Numbered from the stretch's first letter, positions 36,490 to 45,486 are shown. The stretch: 64,000 nt of DNA from Singulisphaera acidiphila DSM 18658 (GCF_000242455.2 NC_019892.1:7884744-7948743); one strand, 5' to 3'. A program made the numbers and translations. Notes: generated from the sequence alone by a model not told the origin.

Positions 36490-38532
36490 ATGGCCCGACA
36501 ATTGATCTTAGGACTTGGCGCCGGCCAATGTGGTCTCGAACTCTTCTCTGACATCCTCGGTCGGCAACCGTATACCCGCGTCAATTGCCAGCAGCCACCG
36601 CTTTTGCCGTGGAACCGTGTCGAGGGCGTCCCTGGAATCCGCGACCGGCTCACGAGACTGCTCGCAACGACGAGGGAGCGTTTCGTCGGCGACGTGGCAT
36701 CGTTCTACTTGCCCTACGTCGAGCAGGCCGTCGCCTTCGACCCAACGATCCGCATGGTCTGCCTGAAGCGACCCGCCGACGAGGTCGTCGCGGGCTTCCT
36801 GGCCGCATTGAACCAGGCCCCGCGCACTCCGGTCGACCATTGGGCCGAGCACCCCCAGCCCCCGTTCGAGCACCACCTCCTCTGGTCAAAGACGTTCCCC
36901 AAGTACGACGTGGTCGACCGCGAGTCTGGCATCCGCCGATATTGGGCCGAATACTATGCGATTGCGGACGAGTGGAGCCGTCGCTTTCCGGAGCAATTCC
37001 GCGTCGTCGACACCGAGCGACTCACGACCGCGGACGGTGTCCTCGACGTGCTCTCATTCTGCGGATTCCCGTGGTCCGACCAGGTCGTGGTCACAGGGAA
37101 GAATCCGGCCGTAAGGGTCCATCCGGACCCTGGGCCTCCGCCCCATCCGTACCCGAACCCTCTCGATCCGCGGCGGTGCGTCGTCCTCGTTCCCTTCTCC
37201 AGCTTCATCCAATCGGACTGCGAGCAGGCGCTCAAGGAACTGGAACGACGTGGCTATCAGGTGCGTCGCGTCGGCGGCTTTTCGCAGATCGACCAGGCAC
37301 GGAATCTACTCGCCACCGATGCGCTGCTCGAAGGCTTCGAGGAGACCCTCTGGATCGACTCCGACATCGCCTTCCACCCGGATGACGTGGAGAAACTTCG
37401 GCAACATCACCTCCCGATCGTCTGCGGTATCTATCCCCAGAAAGGGAAACATTCCCTCGCCTGTCACATGATGCCGGGCACGCCGTCGACGGTCTTCGGT
37501 AAGGATGGTAACGTCGTCGAACTGCTCTACGCGGCCACGGGGTTCCTCCTCATCCGCCGGGAAGTCTATCTGTCAGTTCAACGGGAGCTGGACCTTCCGA
37601 CCACGAACGAGCAGTTCGGCAAACCAATGATCCCGTTCTTCCTGCCGATGATCCGGCCTCATGACGAAGGTTCGTGGTATTTGGCGGAGGACTACGCGTT
37701 CTGCCACCGGGCGCGCGATTGCGGGTTCAAGATTTACGCCGACACGTCGATCCGGCTCTGGCACATCGGGACCTACCGGTACGGTTGGGAGGACGCCGGG
37801 CTCGACCGGCCTCGGTTCGCCTCGTTCACCCTGAACTTTAAAGACGGTGGCGTCGGCGATCCGCCCGTGGCGACCGCCGACGCCAAGCCGGCCGTGCTCG
37901 AGTTCCTCGCCCGCCACCCCTGGCCCAGCGAGAAGCCCAAGGTGCCGCCGCCGCCAATCCGCAACTGGTTGTTTCCCTCGACCCAGGCGGTATTCGAGGA
38001 GACGATCCCCCAGGACGCCCGGGTCATCGTTGAAGTCGGCTCGTTCACCGGTCGTTCGACCCGCTTTCTCGCCGACCACGCCCCGACCGCGCTCGTCATT
38101 GCCATCGATCACTGGCGCGGAAGCCCGGAAATGGCGAACGACCCCGAAGTCGTTGCCTTTCTCCCTCGGCTCTACGAGACCTTCCTCGCCGAGTGCTGGC
38201 TCTTCCGCGACCGGGTCGTCCCGGTTCGCCGCTCGTCGCTCGAGGGACTCCGCGAAGTCGCCGACGCCGGCCTTCGGCCCGACGTCATCTTCATCGACGC
38301 CGACCACTCATACGAAGCAGTGCGTGCCGACCTCGCGTGTGCACTTGATCTCTTCCCCCAGGCTCGGATCATCGGCGATGACTGGAATTGGGGAAGCGTT
38401 CGTCAAGCGGTCCAAGAGGCCTGCCGCGCGCGTCGTCTGCAATGCGAGGTTCACGGTGTCGGCTGGCGGATTCTGCCGGTCGGTGGGGCCGAGGCCATCG
38501 ACAAAACGCCCAAAGACACAGGTCACCTTTGA
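36490..38532 (+). CDS. Three-domain fusion: sulfotransferase-like, GT-A glycosyltransferase, SAM methyltransferase
   Basis: This is a 680-residue cytosolic protein with no signal peptide. Residues 1-205 resemble a sulfotransferase: the N-terminal ILGLGAGQCGLELFSDIL stands at the PAPS-loop position and MVCLKRPADEVVAGFLAAL is a 3'-phosphate-type segment. Residues 225-465 form a GT-A nucleotide-sugar domain with RNLLATDAL and a D290-S-D292 metal site in LWIDSDIAFHPDDV; WYLAEDYAFCHRARDCG matches the acceptor-side E-D motif. Residues 505-665 are a class I methyltransferase: VIVEVGSFTGRST (motif I), ALVIAIDHW (motif II) and DVIFIDADHSYEAVRADL. The whole suggests multistep modification of a surface glycan or small glycoconjugate. 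No neighbouring glycan genes are present. The sulfotransferase part is the least certain. Confidence 0.8.
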   Translation: MARQLILGLGAGQCGLELFSDILGRQPYTRVNCQQPPLLPWNRVEGVPGIRDRLTRLLATTRERFVGDVASFYLPYVEQAVAFDPTIRMVCLKRPADEVVAGFLAALNQAPRTPVDHWAEHPQPPFEHHLLWSKTFPKYDVVDRESGIRRYWAEYYAIADEWSRRFPEQFRVVDTERLTTADGVLDVLSFCGFPWSDQVVVTGKNPAVRVHPDPGPPPHPYPNPLDPRRCVVLVPFSSFIQSDCEQALKELERRGYQVRRVGGFSQIDQARNLLATDALLEGFEETLWIDSDIAFHPDDVEKLRQHHLPIVCGIYPQKGKHSLACHMMPGTPSTVFGKDGNVVELLYAATGFLLIRREVYLSVQRELDLPTTNEQFGKPMIPFFLPMIRPHDEGSWYLAEDYAFCHRARDCGFKIYADTSIRLWHIGTYRYGWEDAGLDRPRFASFTLNFKDGGVGDPPVATADAKPAVLEFLARHPWPSEKPKVPPPPIRNWLFPSTQAVFEETIPQDARVIVEVGSFTGRSTRFLADHAPTALVIAIDHWRGSPEMANDPEVVAFLPRLYETFLAECWLFRDRVVPVRRSSLEGLREVADAGLRPDVIFIDADHSYEAVRADLACALDLFPQARIIGDDWNWGSVRQAVQEACRARRLQCEVHGVGWRILPVGGAEAIDKTPKDTGHL

Positions 38533-38688
38533 CATGAACGACGACAAGATCACAAACCTCTTGGATTACGGACCACATCGCCTCTCCAGGATGTAAATCC
38601 AGAACAACGCCAACCCGAACCTCAAAGTGCAGAGGGATCCCCCGCAACGCCGCGATCATGATGACCCGGGAGCGCGGGGCCGCAAGTT

Positions 38689-40713
38689 TCAGGGGGTCTT
38701 CTCAACAAGAGCCGGATTCGGCCGGTTCGACGACCCTGCTTGAAGGGCCGCGATGATTGCGTCCGGATCGTAGACGCAGCCGCCCCATGTTCCTCCGCCA
38801 ACGGCCTGCAAGGCGGCCCAGAGGCGTGTGTCGTCGGGGAGGTCGGGATCGGGCGAGAGGTTCGGATGAGGAGAGCGCTCGGCGAGGATCCGACTTCCTT
38901 CCAGGCAATCGAACTCAACCCCATCTGCGCCCACCAGGTCGACCGTACCTTCCAGGCGAATCCGATCGACGACGATCCGGATCAGGTCGCCGTCGCGGAC
39001 CCGGCCGATCGGTCCGCCGGCCAGCGCCTCGGGACCGATGTGGCCGATGCAAGCGCCCGTCGAGACCCCCGAGAACCGGGCATCGGTCAACACAGCAATC
39101 TCCTTACCGAAGGAGAGGTGCTTGAGTGCCGACGTGATCTGATAGATCTCTTCCATACCGGCCCCCATCGGGCCACGCCCGATCAGGACAAGGACGTCGC
39201 CCGCCTTCAAGGGGTGCGCCCCCTGCCCCTTGATGGCGGCAATCGCGTCGTGCTCGCGGGTAAAGACGCGCGCCGGCCCCGTCTTGCGGTAAACACCGTC
39301 GGGGTCGACCACCGTCGGGTCGATCGCGGTACTCTTGATGACCGACCCTTCGGGTGCGAGATTGCCCCTCGGGAAGGTGACGGTGCTGGTGAGACCGTAC
39401 TGGTGGGCCCGCGCCCGGTCCATGATCACGTCCTCGGGGTCAACGCCATCCATCGCGACGAGCTGCTCACGAAGCCGGGTCCGGCGCTCGCTCGCTTGCC
39501 ACCAGTCGAGGACACGGCCAAGCGGCTCGCCCGTCACCGTCATCGCAGTCTCGTCGAGCAGGCCCAAAGCCCTCAAATGGAGCATGACCTCGGGGACGCC
39601 TCCGGCCAAAAAGGCACGAACCGTCGGGTGATAATGGGGCCCGTTGGGCAGGACGCTGACGAGCCGTGGGACCTTGACGTTGATCGCATGCCAGTCCTCA
39701 ACCGTCGGGCGAGGCAGGCCGGCGGCAAAGGCGATCGCCGGGATATGGAGCAAGAGGTTGGTCGAGCCGCCGAACGCGGCATGAACGGTCATCGCGTTGC
39801 GGATCGACGCCTCGGTGAGAATGTCGCGTGTGGTCGTTCCACGCGCCGCCAACGCCACCAGCGCTTTGGCCGACCGCCGGGCCATGTCGCGCCAGATTGG
39901 CTGACCCGAGGGGGAGAGGGCCGAGTGCGGCAAGGCAAGACCGAGCGCTTCGGCCACCACCTGCGCCGTGGCGGCCGTGCCCAAGAACTGGCAGCCTCCC
40001 CCCGGGCTGGCGCACGCGCGGCAGCCGAGTTCGGCGGCTTCCATCAAGGTCAGTTCGCCGTGCGAGTAGCGAGCGCCGATCGATTGGACCTTGCCGGCGT
40101 CCTCCCCTTCACGAGGGGGGAGCGTCACCCCGCCCGGCACCAAGACGCCGGGCAGGTGGCCGGTTCCCGCCAGGGCCAGGAGCATTGCGGGGAGGCCCTT
40201 GTCACAGGTCGCAATCCCGAGAACCCCCTTCCGCCTCGGCAGCGATCGAATCAAGCGACGGAAGACGATCGCCGCGTCATTGCGATAGGGAAGGCTATCC
40301 ATCATCCCAGGAGTCCCCTGGGTCCGGCCGTCACAGGGGTCGGAGACCATCCCGGCGAACGGCGCCTTGCCAAGCAGGGTTAGCTCCTCGGCCGCCTCCT
40401 GAACGAGCAGGCCGATCTCCCAGTGTCCCGTGTGATACCCCAGAGCGATCGGCGTTCCGTCCGGAGCCCGCAGACCCCCTTGAGTGCTCAGGATCAGGAA
40501 CGGGTCGCGATCCACCTCACTGGCGCTCCAACCCATCCCTGCGTTCTGACTGAGCCCAAACAGATCGCCGGAGGGCCAATGGCGAAGCATCTCGTCGGTC
40601 AGAGGGAGTGCCCCCGCCGGCCCCTCGGCTTTCGACTGCACTTCGAGGGTCGCGGCGTCGGTGGTCTCCACGATATCGGCGAAAGAGATCGATTGATTCC
40701 GGGCGCTGGCCAT
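38689..40713 (-). CDS. IlvD/Edd-family sugar-acid dehydratase, YjhG/YagF (D-xylonate dehydratase) type
   Basis: The 674-residue length is near the ~655 of YjhG/YagF and longer than IlvD (~560-615) and Edd (~600). Fe-S ligand Cys are visible in MVSDPCDGRTQGTPG, GIATCDKGLP and ACASPGGGCQFLGTAAT. The C-terminal barrel has IGRGPMGAGMEEIYQITSAL and LTDARFSGVSTGACIGHIGPEA. These enzymes dehydrate D-xylonate or related sugar acids to 2-keto-3-deoxy acids. There is no sugar-acid aldolase next to it. The DapA-family gene at 17501 could in principle take such a product, but it is 21 kb away. Confidence 0.9.
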   Translation of the reverse strand: MASARNQSISFADIVETTDAATLEVQSKAEGPAGALPLTDEMLRHWPSGDLFGLSQNAGMGWSASEVDRDPFLILSTQGGLRAPDGTPIALGYHTGHWEIGLLVQEAAEELTLLGKAPFAGMVSDPCDGRTQGTPGMMDSLPYRNDAAIVFRRLIRSLPRRKGVLGIATCDKGLPAMLLALAGTGHLPGVLVPGGVTLPPREGEDAGKVQSIGARYSHGELTLMEAAELGCRACASPGGGCQFLGTAATAQVVAEALGLALPHSALSPSGQPIWRDMARRSAKALVALAARGTTTRDILTEASIRNAMTVHAAFGGSTNLLLHIPAIAFAAGLPRPTVEDWHAINVKVPRLVSVLPNGPHYHPTVRAFLAGGVPEVMLHLRALGLLDETAMTVTGEPLGRVLDWWQASERRTRLREQLVAMDGVDPEDVIMDRARAHQYGLTSTVTFPRGNLAPEGSVIKSTAIDPTVVDPDGVYRKTGPARVFTREHDAIAAIKGQGAHPLKAGDVLVLIGRGPMGAGMEEIYQITSALKHLSFGKEIAVLTDARFSGVSTGACIGHIGPEALAGGPIGRVRDGDLIRIVVDRIRLEGTVDLVGADGVEFDCLEGSRILAERSPHPNLSPDPDLPDDTRLWAALQAVGGGTWGGCVYDPDAIIAALQAGSSNRPNPALVEKTP

Positions 40714-40941
40714 GGCGTACGACTCGAGTCAAAAAGCCTATAAATGATGAAGCCGACCGATTTTCGACAGGCAACGATTTCACGCCTCGATCAGAGCAGG
40801 AATCCTCACGAGTCGCAACCGCTCTCCGGGCCAATCATGGAGTATTGGCATGGCGTCTGCATAAATGTCCTCATGAAGACCGTCTTGGAGACGGCAGACT
40901 ATGACGAATCGACCACCGACGCCTAACCCGAGGAGTTCACC

Positions 40942-41205
40942 ATGATGAGCCTGCTTGGCTGGATCGTTTTTGGATTGATTGCAGGGGGGATCGCCCGACT
41001 CCTTCATCCGGGCCAAGACGCCATGGGGACACTTGGAACCCTGATGCTCGGCGTTACCGGGTCGCTGCTCGGCGGTGGTCTGGCGTACGTGCTCAAGCTT
41101 GGCACGTCGCCTTACCAACCGGCGGGGTGGATCTTCTCAATCATCGGCGCCATTATCTTACTCGCGATGGGCTTTTTTGGTAGCCAAACGCGCTCGATCC
41201 CATAA
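40942..41205 (+). CDS. GlsB/YeaQ/YmgE-family small membrane stress protein
   Basis: The 87-residue protein has three hydrophobic segments (LLGWIVFGLIAGGIARLL, MLGVTGSLLGGGLAYVL and WIFSIIGAIILLAMGFF) and the family signature G-x-x-A-G-x-x-A-R-x-x-x-P-G. This family (once called transglycosylase-associated) is induced by stress in many bacteria. The start is preceded by GAGGAGTTCACC. A 12-bp hairpin follows at 41259-41285. Confidence 0.9.
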   Translation: MMSLLGWIVFGLIAGGIARLLHPGQDAMGTLGTLMLGVTGSLLGGGLAYVLKLGTSPYQPAGWIFSIIGAIILLAMGFFGSQTRSIP

Positions 41206-41258
41206 CCCCGTGAGTCGGGACGCGTTTCCTTCCCTACATCGTGCTTGGACCTTGGTCG

Positions 41259-41285
41259 CGGTCGGGCGAATCCTTCGCCCGACCG
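41259..41285 (+). terminator. Hairpin terminator after the GlsB-type gene
   Basis: CGGTCGGGCGAA (41259-41270), loop TCC, TTCGCCCGACCG (41274-41285), then TTTGGTTCTT. A perfect 12-bp stem followed by a T-rich tail fits an intrinsic terminator. Confidence 0.75.
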
Positions 41286-41383
41286 TTTGGTTCTTCACTG
41301 ACAGAACGCAAAAAAAAGAAGGGAGAACGACCCTGCCATCGCTCAAACCGACGATTGAGCCCAAACGCTCACAACCACCAGGC

Positions 41384-41839
41384 ATGGAAGGGCTCGAGCA
41401 GCTCGCCTGGCTGATGGATCGGGCCTTCCAGATCCCCGGAACAAAGATTCGGGTGGGACTCGATGCCCTCCTGGGACTGCTCCCCGTGGGTGGGGATTTT
41501 CTCACCGGGATCGTTCAGGTGGGTCTTGTGCTGGTCGCCCTCAAGCGCTATCACGTTCCCAAGCCGGTCGCGGCCCGCATGGCCGCGAACGTGTTGCTTG
41601 ACACGACGCTGGGGTCGATCCCATTACTCGGCGATCTCTTCGACGTCGCCTTCAAAGCCAACACGCGCAATATCAAACTGCTTCAGCAAGTTGCCGAGCA
41701 GAGGCAGCGGAACGAGGCGGTCTCATCGAAGTCCTCCATCCTGTTCCTCGTCGGGCTCGCGGGAGTCCTCTTGCTCGCCCTCGGCCTGGTGTTCATCGGA
41801 TTCGTCACCGTCATCGCCTGGTTGGTGAAACGACTCTGA
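41384..41839 (+). CDS. DUF4112-family membrane protein
   Basis: The DUF4112 core is clear: LAWLMDRAFQIPGTKIRVGL, then LLGLLPVGGDFLTGIVQ, VAARMAANVLLDTTLGSIPLLGDLFDVAFKAN and a C-terminal helix LFLVGLAGVLLLALGLVFIGF. ATG 41384 gives 151 residues but lacks a good ribosome site. A CTG at 41333 follows AAGGGAGAACGACC and would add 17 residues, so the true start may be non-ATG. The frame continues further upstream, but that part crosses the terminator of the previous gene. Function unknown. Confidence 0.8.
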   Translation: MEGLEQLAWLMDRAFQIPGTKIRVGLDALLGLLPVGGDFLTGIVQVGLVLVALKRYHVPKPVAARMAANVLLDTTLGSIPLLGDLFDVAFKANTRNIKLLQQVAEQRQRNEAVSSKSSILFLVGLAGVLLLALGLVFIGFVTVIAWLVKRL

Positions 41840-42134
41840 TCCTGGCCTCCGAGGGTTGAGAATCGGAATGAAATTGCTACGTCTCCCCTCCCCTGGTGCT
41901 CAGGGCGGGTCGCATTGCCGATCCACTGGAGGAAAATGGGGGAGACGTTTGGCGGTGTTCTTTGGGATCCGATTTCGAGACGGTGATGAGGCTGTCCGCC
42001 CAGTATGGCTTGAGAAGAGCTCCCCGATTGCGGCCCAGGAGTCGACCAGCAAGCCGTCGAACGATCGAGACTTGTCCCGGAAGGCCGTTGCCTGAACGGC
42101 CTCGAGAATGAAAGACCAACGCGACGAGGCAGCG

Positions 42135-43148
42135 TCAGCCCCCACCTTGGAATCGGATCTTCGAGAAATCAAAAGGCTTGCCAAGCATCTTCTCCCACGC
42201 GTTCTTTTGTTCCTTCGTGAGAATCGCGTCGATCTTTTGGGATGCGCCCTCGCGAACCTTCTTGACGCCTTCACGACGTTTCATTTGTACGTCACGCATT
42301 TTCGAGAGTTGAGCGCGAATTTCCGGGGTGTCGAGTTCCGGAAGACCGGTTGCCGGCTTCTCACCGGCAGGCGTCGCTTTTCCACTCGCGAGCTCTCCCG
42401 CAGCCGAGGGAAAGAAAAAATTCCCCAGTGGGGAATCGCTCACGACGCCCTCTCCGAAGAATTCGTCTTCGACGGGAAAGAGCCCATCGACCGCGCTGGC
42501 ATTACTCCCCACTGCACCTCCTCCGGGTGCCCCCTTTCCCTCTGCTGAGCGCGTCCGGCTCCCGCGACCGATCTTGCCGGACGGAACCGTCTCGATCGAT
42601 TGGCCTTGGCCCAGGACCGGAGCGGTTGGAGCACTCGGCATCGAGCGGACGATCTCCTCTCGCGCCTCGTCAAGGATCGCCTTGATCTTCTTGTTTTGGG
42701 TGGGAGTGAGCTTCAGCTTGGTCGCAATGTCCTTCCTGACAAGGGCCAATGTTCCGATCCGTTGCAATTCGAGTTGGGCTAACCGATCCTCCTGGCGCTT
42801 GGTCAGGGTTTTCGAGACCTGGGAATCCCACAGGCGTGGGAGACCGTTCATCGTTGTCTTCGTGGCTTCGAGATCAGTCCCTTCTCCACTCTCCTCGAAC
42901 AGCAATTCGCCTTTCCTCTGCGTCAACGTCGAGGCCAGACGCTTGATTTGAACCTCTTGCTTTTGGGTCAAGCCCAGGTCTTTCTGAATCTCGGAGTAGA
43001 AAACCAGAGCTTGCCGTTCAAAACGAATTGGCTCACGGGAGCCGCCTGGCTTCGACGTATTGTCTTGAGCGCGGCCGAACTTGGCGGAAAAAGCAAGAAG
43101 AAGTCCGAGTGCAAAGATCAAGGGTAATTTCAACATCGATGAACTCAT
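42135..43148 (-). CDS. Exported LTxxQ-repeat (Spy/CpxP-like) protein
   Basis: The product is 337 residues. Start ATG 43148 has AGGAG 10 nt before it and gives the signal peptide MLKLPLIFALGLLLAFSAKF. The mature part is helical with repeated LT-x-x-Q motifs: LGLTQKQEVQIKRL, LTKRQEDRL, LKLTPTQNKKIKAIL and ILTKEQKNAWEKML. A Gly/Ser/Pro-rich insert lies at about 185-265. LTxxQ motifs mark Spy/CpxP chaperone-like proteins; planctomycetes have many longer versions. It lies just downstream, in the same direction, of the group II intron insertion. Confidence 0.82.
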   Translation of the reverse strand: MSSSMLKLPLIFALGLLLAFSAKFGRAQDNTSKPGGSREPIRFERQALVFYSEIQKDLGLTQKQEVQIKRLASTLTQRKGELLFEESGEGTDLEATKTTMNGLPRLWDSQVSKTLTKRQEDRLAQLELQRIGTLALVRKDIATKLKLTPTQNKKIKAILDEAREEIVRSMPSAPTAPVLGQGQSIETVPSGKIGRGSRTRSAEGKGAPGGGAVGSNASAVDGLFPVEDEFFGEGVVSDSPLGNFFFPSAAGELASGKATPAGEKPATGLPELDTPEIRAQLSKMRDVQMKRREGVKKVREGASQKIDAILTKEQKNAWEKMLGKPFDFSKIRFQGGG

Positions 43149-43443
43149 CGAATGAATCTCCTGGACACGTTTGATGACAGCATACGAAAATTTCCTCATG
43201 AACCAATGCCTGAAAACCGCAAAATGGCTCGCCAAGCAAGGTCGCTTCAGAACGAGGATCCTCTCGGTCGATCGTTAAAAACGGTCAAAACTCGTTCCGG
43301 CGGCTCACGCATATCGGCAGGCAGTTCGCCCCTTGAAACAGGGCTCCGAATCAATCACAATACAAAAATATTTATTTTATACATGTCATTCTTCTAAACT
43401 TTCAAATCAAAAATTCAAACATGCCAATTAACGCAAACCATCA
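43149..43443. other. AT-rich intergenic 3' flank of the outer intron
   Basis: No gene is seen. Bases 43340-43440 are very AT-rich (AAAAATATTTATTTTATAC). CATGTTTGAATTTTTGA on the minus strand (about 43405-43421) repeats the TGTTTGAATT that directly precedes the intron's 5' end. Confidence 0.5.
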
Positions 43444-43499
43444 GTAGAGTCGAGGGGTGGCGCGGTGGCTGACGCTCTGTTTCCACTCCCCCGCTCATC

Positions 43500-43532
43500 G
43501 AACCGGACGGGCCATTTTCTGGCATCCGGCTC
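43500..43532 (-). ncRNA. Domain V of the outer group II intron
   Basis: The 33-nt hairpin begins GAGCCGGATG and ends CCGTCCGGTTC, with a GAAAA tip. The lower stem is nearly identical to that of the inner intron, so both belong to the same broad lineage. Confidence 0.85.
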
Positions 43533-43544
43533 TCGGACAAGAAC

Positions 43545-44065
43545 TCACGCTTTCGCCCACGGAAAGCTTCGGGGTCGCTCGCTCAAGCGGACCAGGCCCA
43601 GCACGTCGTGCAGGTACTGATCGGGGAACCGTGACGTCCCCCGACTCTTCAGCTTGTGCTTCCGCCGAAGCCACTGGCGGAGCCGATCCCGCGCGTGGCG
43701 GTCCACGGCTCGATACGCGGGACTGACCGGGCCGAGACAGAAATAGTTCGACCAACCCAAAAGCATCCGGTTCAGTCGGGCCACTCGGTCTTCGACGTCC
43801 GTCCAGAACCATCTCCGGCTCGTCTGGTCGCTGATCTCCCGTTTCAGGCGGTCGATCTTCTTCGCCGAGGGACGCGTCCCGATGTAGGACTGGCCCGTCT
43901 TCGGCGACCAGCATCGCCCGATCGTATACCCCAGGAAGTCGAACGTTTCCTCAGGGACACGGCACAACCGCGTCTTCGTCTCGTTCACCGTCAGCCGCAG
44001 CTTCAACATCATGCTCCGCATCGTGGCCATCGCTTCGGCAGCGGTGCCACGACAGCAGATCACAA
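43545..44065 (-). CDS. ltrA: Outer-intron reverse transcriptase/maturase, 3' exon part (after YADD)
   Basis: This part continues the split RT: codon T+TT (Phe), then VICCRGTAAEAMATMRSMML, RT domains 6-7 (LRLTVNETKTRLCRVPEETFDFLGYTIG) and the thumb/domain X (RVARLNRMLLGWSNYFCLG). The C-terminus, rich in Arg/Lys, ends at 43545. There is no HNH endonuclease domain. The joined product is 441 residues, normal for an endonuclease-lacking bacterial group II RT. On its own this fragment has no start codon in its true frame; translation needs removal of the inner intron. Confidence 0.85.
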
Positions 44066-44105
44066 GTCGAGTAGCCCGGGGGAATTGCACCCCCAGGCCC
44101 TCTCG

Positions 44106-44139
44106 GATCCGGACGGGAGGCTCTCGCCTCATCCGGCTC
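44106..44139 (-). ncRNA. Domain V of the inner group II intron
   Basis: The 34-nt catalytic hairpin begins GAGCCGGATG and ends CCGTCCGGATC, with a GAGA-type tip. It begins directly after the RT stop codon. Confidence 0.85.
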
Positions 44140-45393
44140 TTATGATCCAGTCGCTGGTCGAATCCCGATCTGCCAGAGAACCAGCAGATTCGGATCGCGT
44201 CGCGCCACTTGACCCAGCCAGTGGGCTGCGTTGATGGAGTGACGCCTCAACCGTTTGTATTTCCGCTGCGCCCATTTGACCAAGACACGCTCCAGGTGTC
44301 GGAGAACCGGAGTGAGCGCCGACCGGTAAAACCGACCGTAGTAGTTCACCCACCCTCGTACCGAAGGATTCACAAGCCCCGCGATCTCCTCCAGAGACTG
44401 ATTGTTCCGGATGGCGGCCAGCCGCCAGTCTCGGATCGTCTCGCGGATCGCATTGGCGGCCTTGTGGCTGATCGCTGGGATGAAGCTCACGAAGAACTTC
44501 CCCCATCGATTCTTGGCCCGCCGGGGCCGAAAGGTGTAGCCGAGGAAGTCGAACTTGATGTGTTCATGCTGGCCCCTCCGGTCATCGTCCTGGCAGTACA
44601 CGATCTTGGTCTTCTCAGGGTGAAGCTCAAGACGGCACTCCTTCAGACGTGCCCGGACCGCTTCGAGCACGTGTTCCGCTTGAGCCCGGCTCTTCGCGTG
44701 AATGATCACATCGTCCGCATAACGCGCGAAGTGGATGTCCGGAAAGCTCCGGGCCATCCAGAGATCGAACGCATAGTGCATGAAGAGATTGGCCAACAAG
44801 GGCGAAACAATCGACCCCTGGGGCGAGCCCTTCGTACGCTCTTCTCGACGACCGTCCTGCTTCTGAACGGGGGCTTTCAGCCACCGCTCGATGTACAGCA
44901 GGACCCATGGTTCGTTCACGTGATGACAGACTGCCTTCATGACTAGTTCATGATCGAGATTGTCAAAGAAACCTTTGATATCCAGATCAATCACCCAGTC
45001 GGACCGCCAGCACCGCTCCCGCGCGGCGGCCACCGCATCCAGCGCCGATCGTCCGGGTCGATACCCGTAGGAGTCGGGATGGAAGTGCGGCTCCACCAGC
45101 GGCTCCAGATGCATCTTGACGACCATCTGAGCCACGCGATCGCCGACCGTGGGAATCCCCAGCGGCCTTGAACCCCCATCGGCTTTCGGGATCTCCACGA
45201 GCCGCACCGGCGGTGGAAAGTAGCTGCCCGAGGACATCCGATTCCAGATCTTGTAGAGGTTACCCTTCAAGTCGGTCTCGAACGCCTCGATCGACTGCCC
45301 GTCCACCCCGGCCGCCCCGTGGTTCGCCTTGACCTTCAGGTAGGCCTCGTAGACCACCTGTTTGGAAATCGCGTAAGGCTTCGCTTCAGGCAT
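44140..45393 (-). CDS. ltrA: Inner-intron reverse transcriptase/maturase, intact
   Basis: The 417-residue protein starts at ATG 45393, behind GGGAGGAACCG. All RT motifs are present: NHGAAGVDGQSIEAFE, VRLVEIPKADGGSRPLGI, YRPGRSALDAV, VIDLDIKGFFDNLDH, GSPQGSIVSPLLANLF, the catalytic YADD in FARYADDVIIHAKS, and FDFLGYTFRPRRAK. The maturase X domain contains VRGWVNYYGRFYRSAL. There is no HNH domain. Its TAA stop is at 44140-44142, immediately before domain V. It appears complete and functional. An in-frame ATG at 45507 exists, but MPEAKPYAISKQVVYEAYLK fits the family start better. Confidence 0.92.
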   Translation of the reverse strand: MPEAKPYAISKQVVYEAYLKVKANHGAAGVDGQSIEAFETDLKGNLYKIWNRMSSGSYFPPPVRLVEIPKADGGSRPLGIPTVGDRVAQMVVKMHLEPLVEPHFHPDSYGYRPGRSALDAVAAARERCWRSDWVIDLDIKGFFDNLDHELVMKAVCHHVNEPWVLLYIERWLKAPVQKQDGRREERTKGSPQGSIVSPLLANLFMHYAFDLWMARSFPDIHFARYADDVIIHAKSRAQAEHVLEAVRARLKECRLELHPEKTKIVYCQDDDRRGQHEHIKFDFLGYTFRPRRAKNRWGKFFVSFIPAISHKAANAIRETIRDWRLAAIRNNQSLEEIAGLVNPSVRGWVNYYGRFYRSALTPVLRHLERVLVKWAQRKYKRLRRHSINAAHWLGQVARRDPNLLVLWQIGIRPATGS

Positions 45394-45486
45394 CGGTTCC
45401 TCCCATCGCTGGTTGACTTTTGCCTCTCGCGTGGGCCTTGACGCACGACTTCGCTTCCGGCATGAATTCCTCCCATCGCTGGTTGA
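45380..45486. repeat. Direct duplication of the RT ribosome-site/start region
   Basis: Bases 45380-45416 and 45450-45486 are 37-nt direct repeats, 33 of 37 identical, offset by 70 bp. Each contains TCCTCCCATCGCTGGTTGA (the minus-strand Shine-Dalgarno) and a start codon. Confidence 0.8.
45386..45463 (-). CDS. Possible 25-residue leader peptide overlapping the inner RT start
   Basis: ATG 45463 follows GGGAGGAATTC and encodes MPEAKSCVKAHARGKSQPAM, then GGTDA and TGA. It copies the first residues of the RT (MPEAKPY) and overlaps the RT start by 8 nt in another frame. It arises from a 37-bp duplication. It could couple or modulate RT translation, or be a chance by-product of the duplication. Confidence 0.35.
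   Translation of the reverse strand: MPEAKSCVKAHARGKSQPAMGGTDA

Noticed and set aside
38740..40383. A 547-codon plus-strand open frame
   Set aside because: Antisense to the xylonate dehydratase, whose Fe-S Cys and barrel motifs are clear.
40744..40926. 60-codon plus-strand frame before the GlsB-type gene
   Set aside because: No ribosome site, no recognisable content, lies in the likely divergent promoter region.
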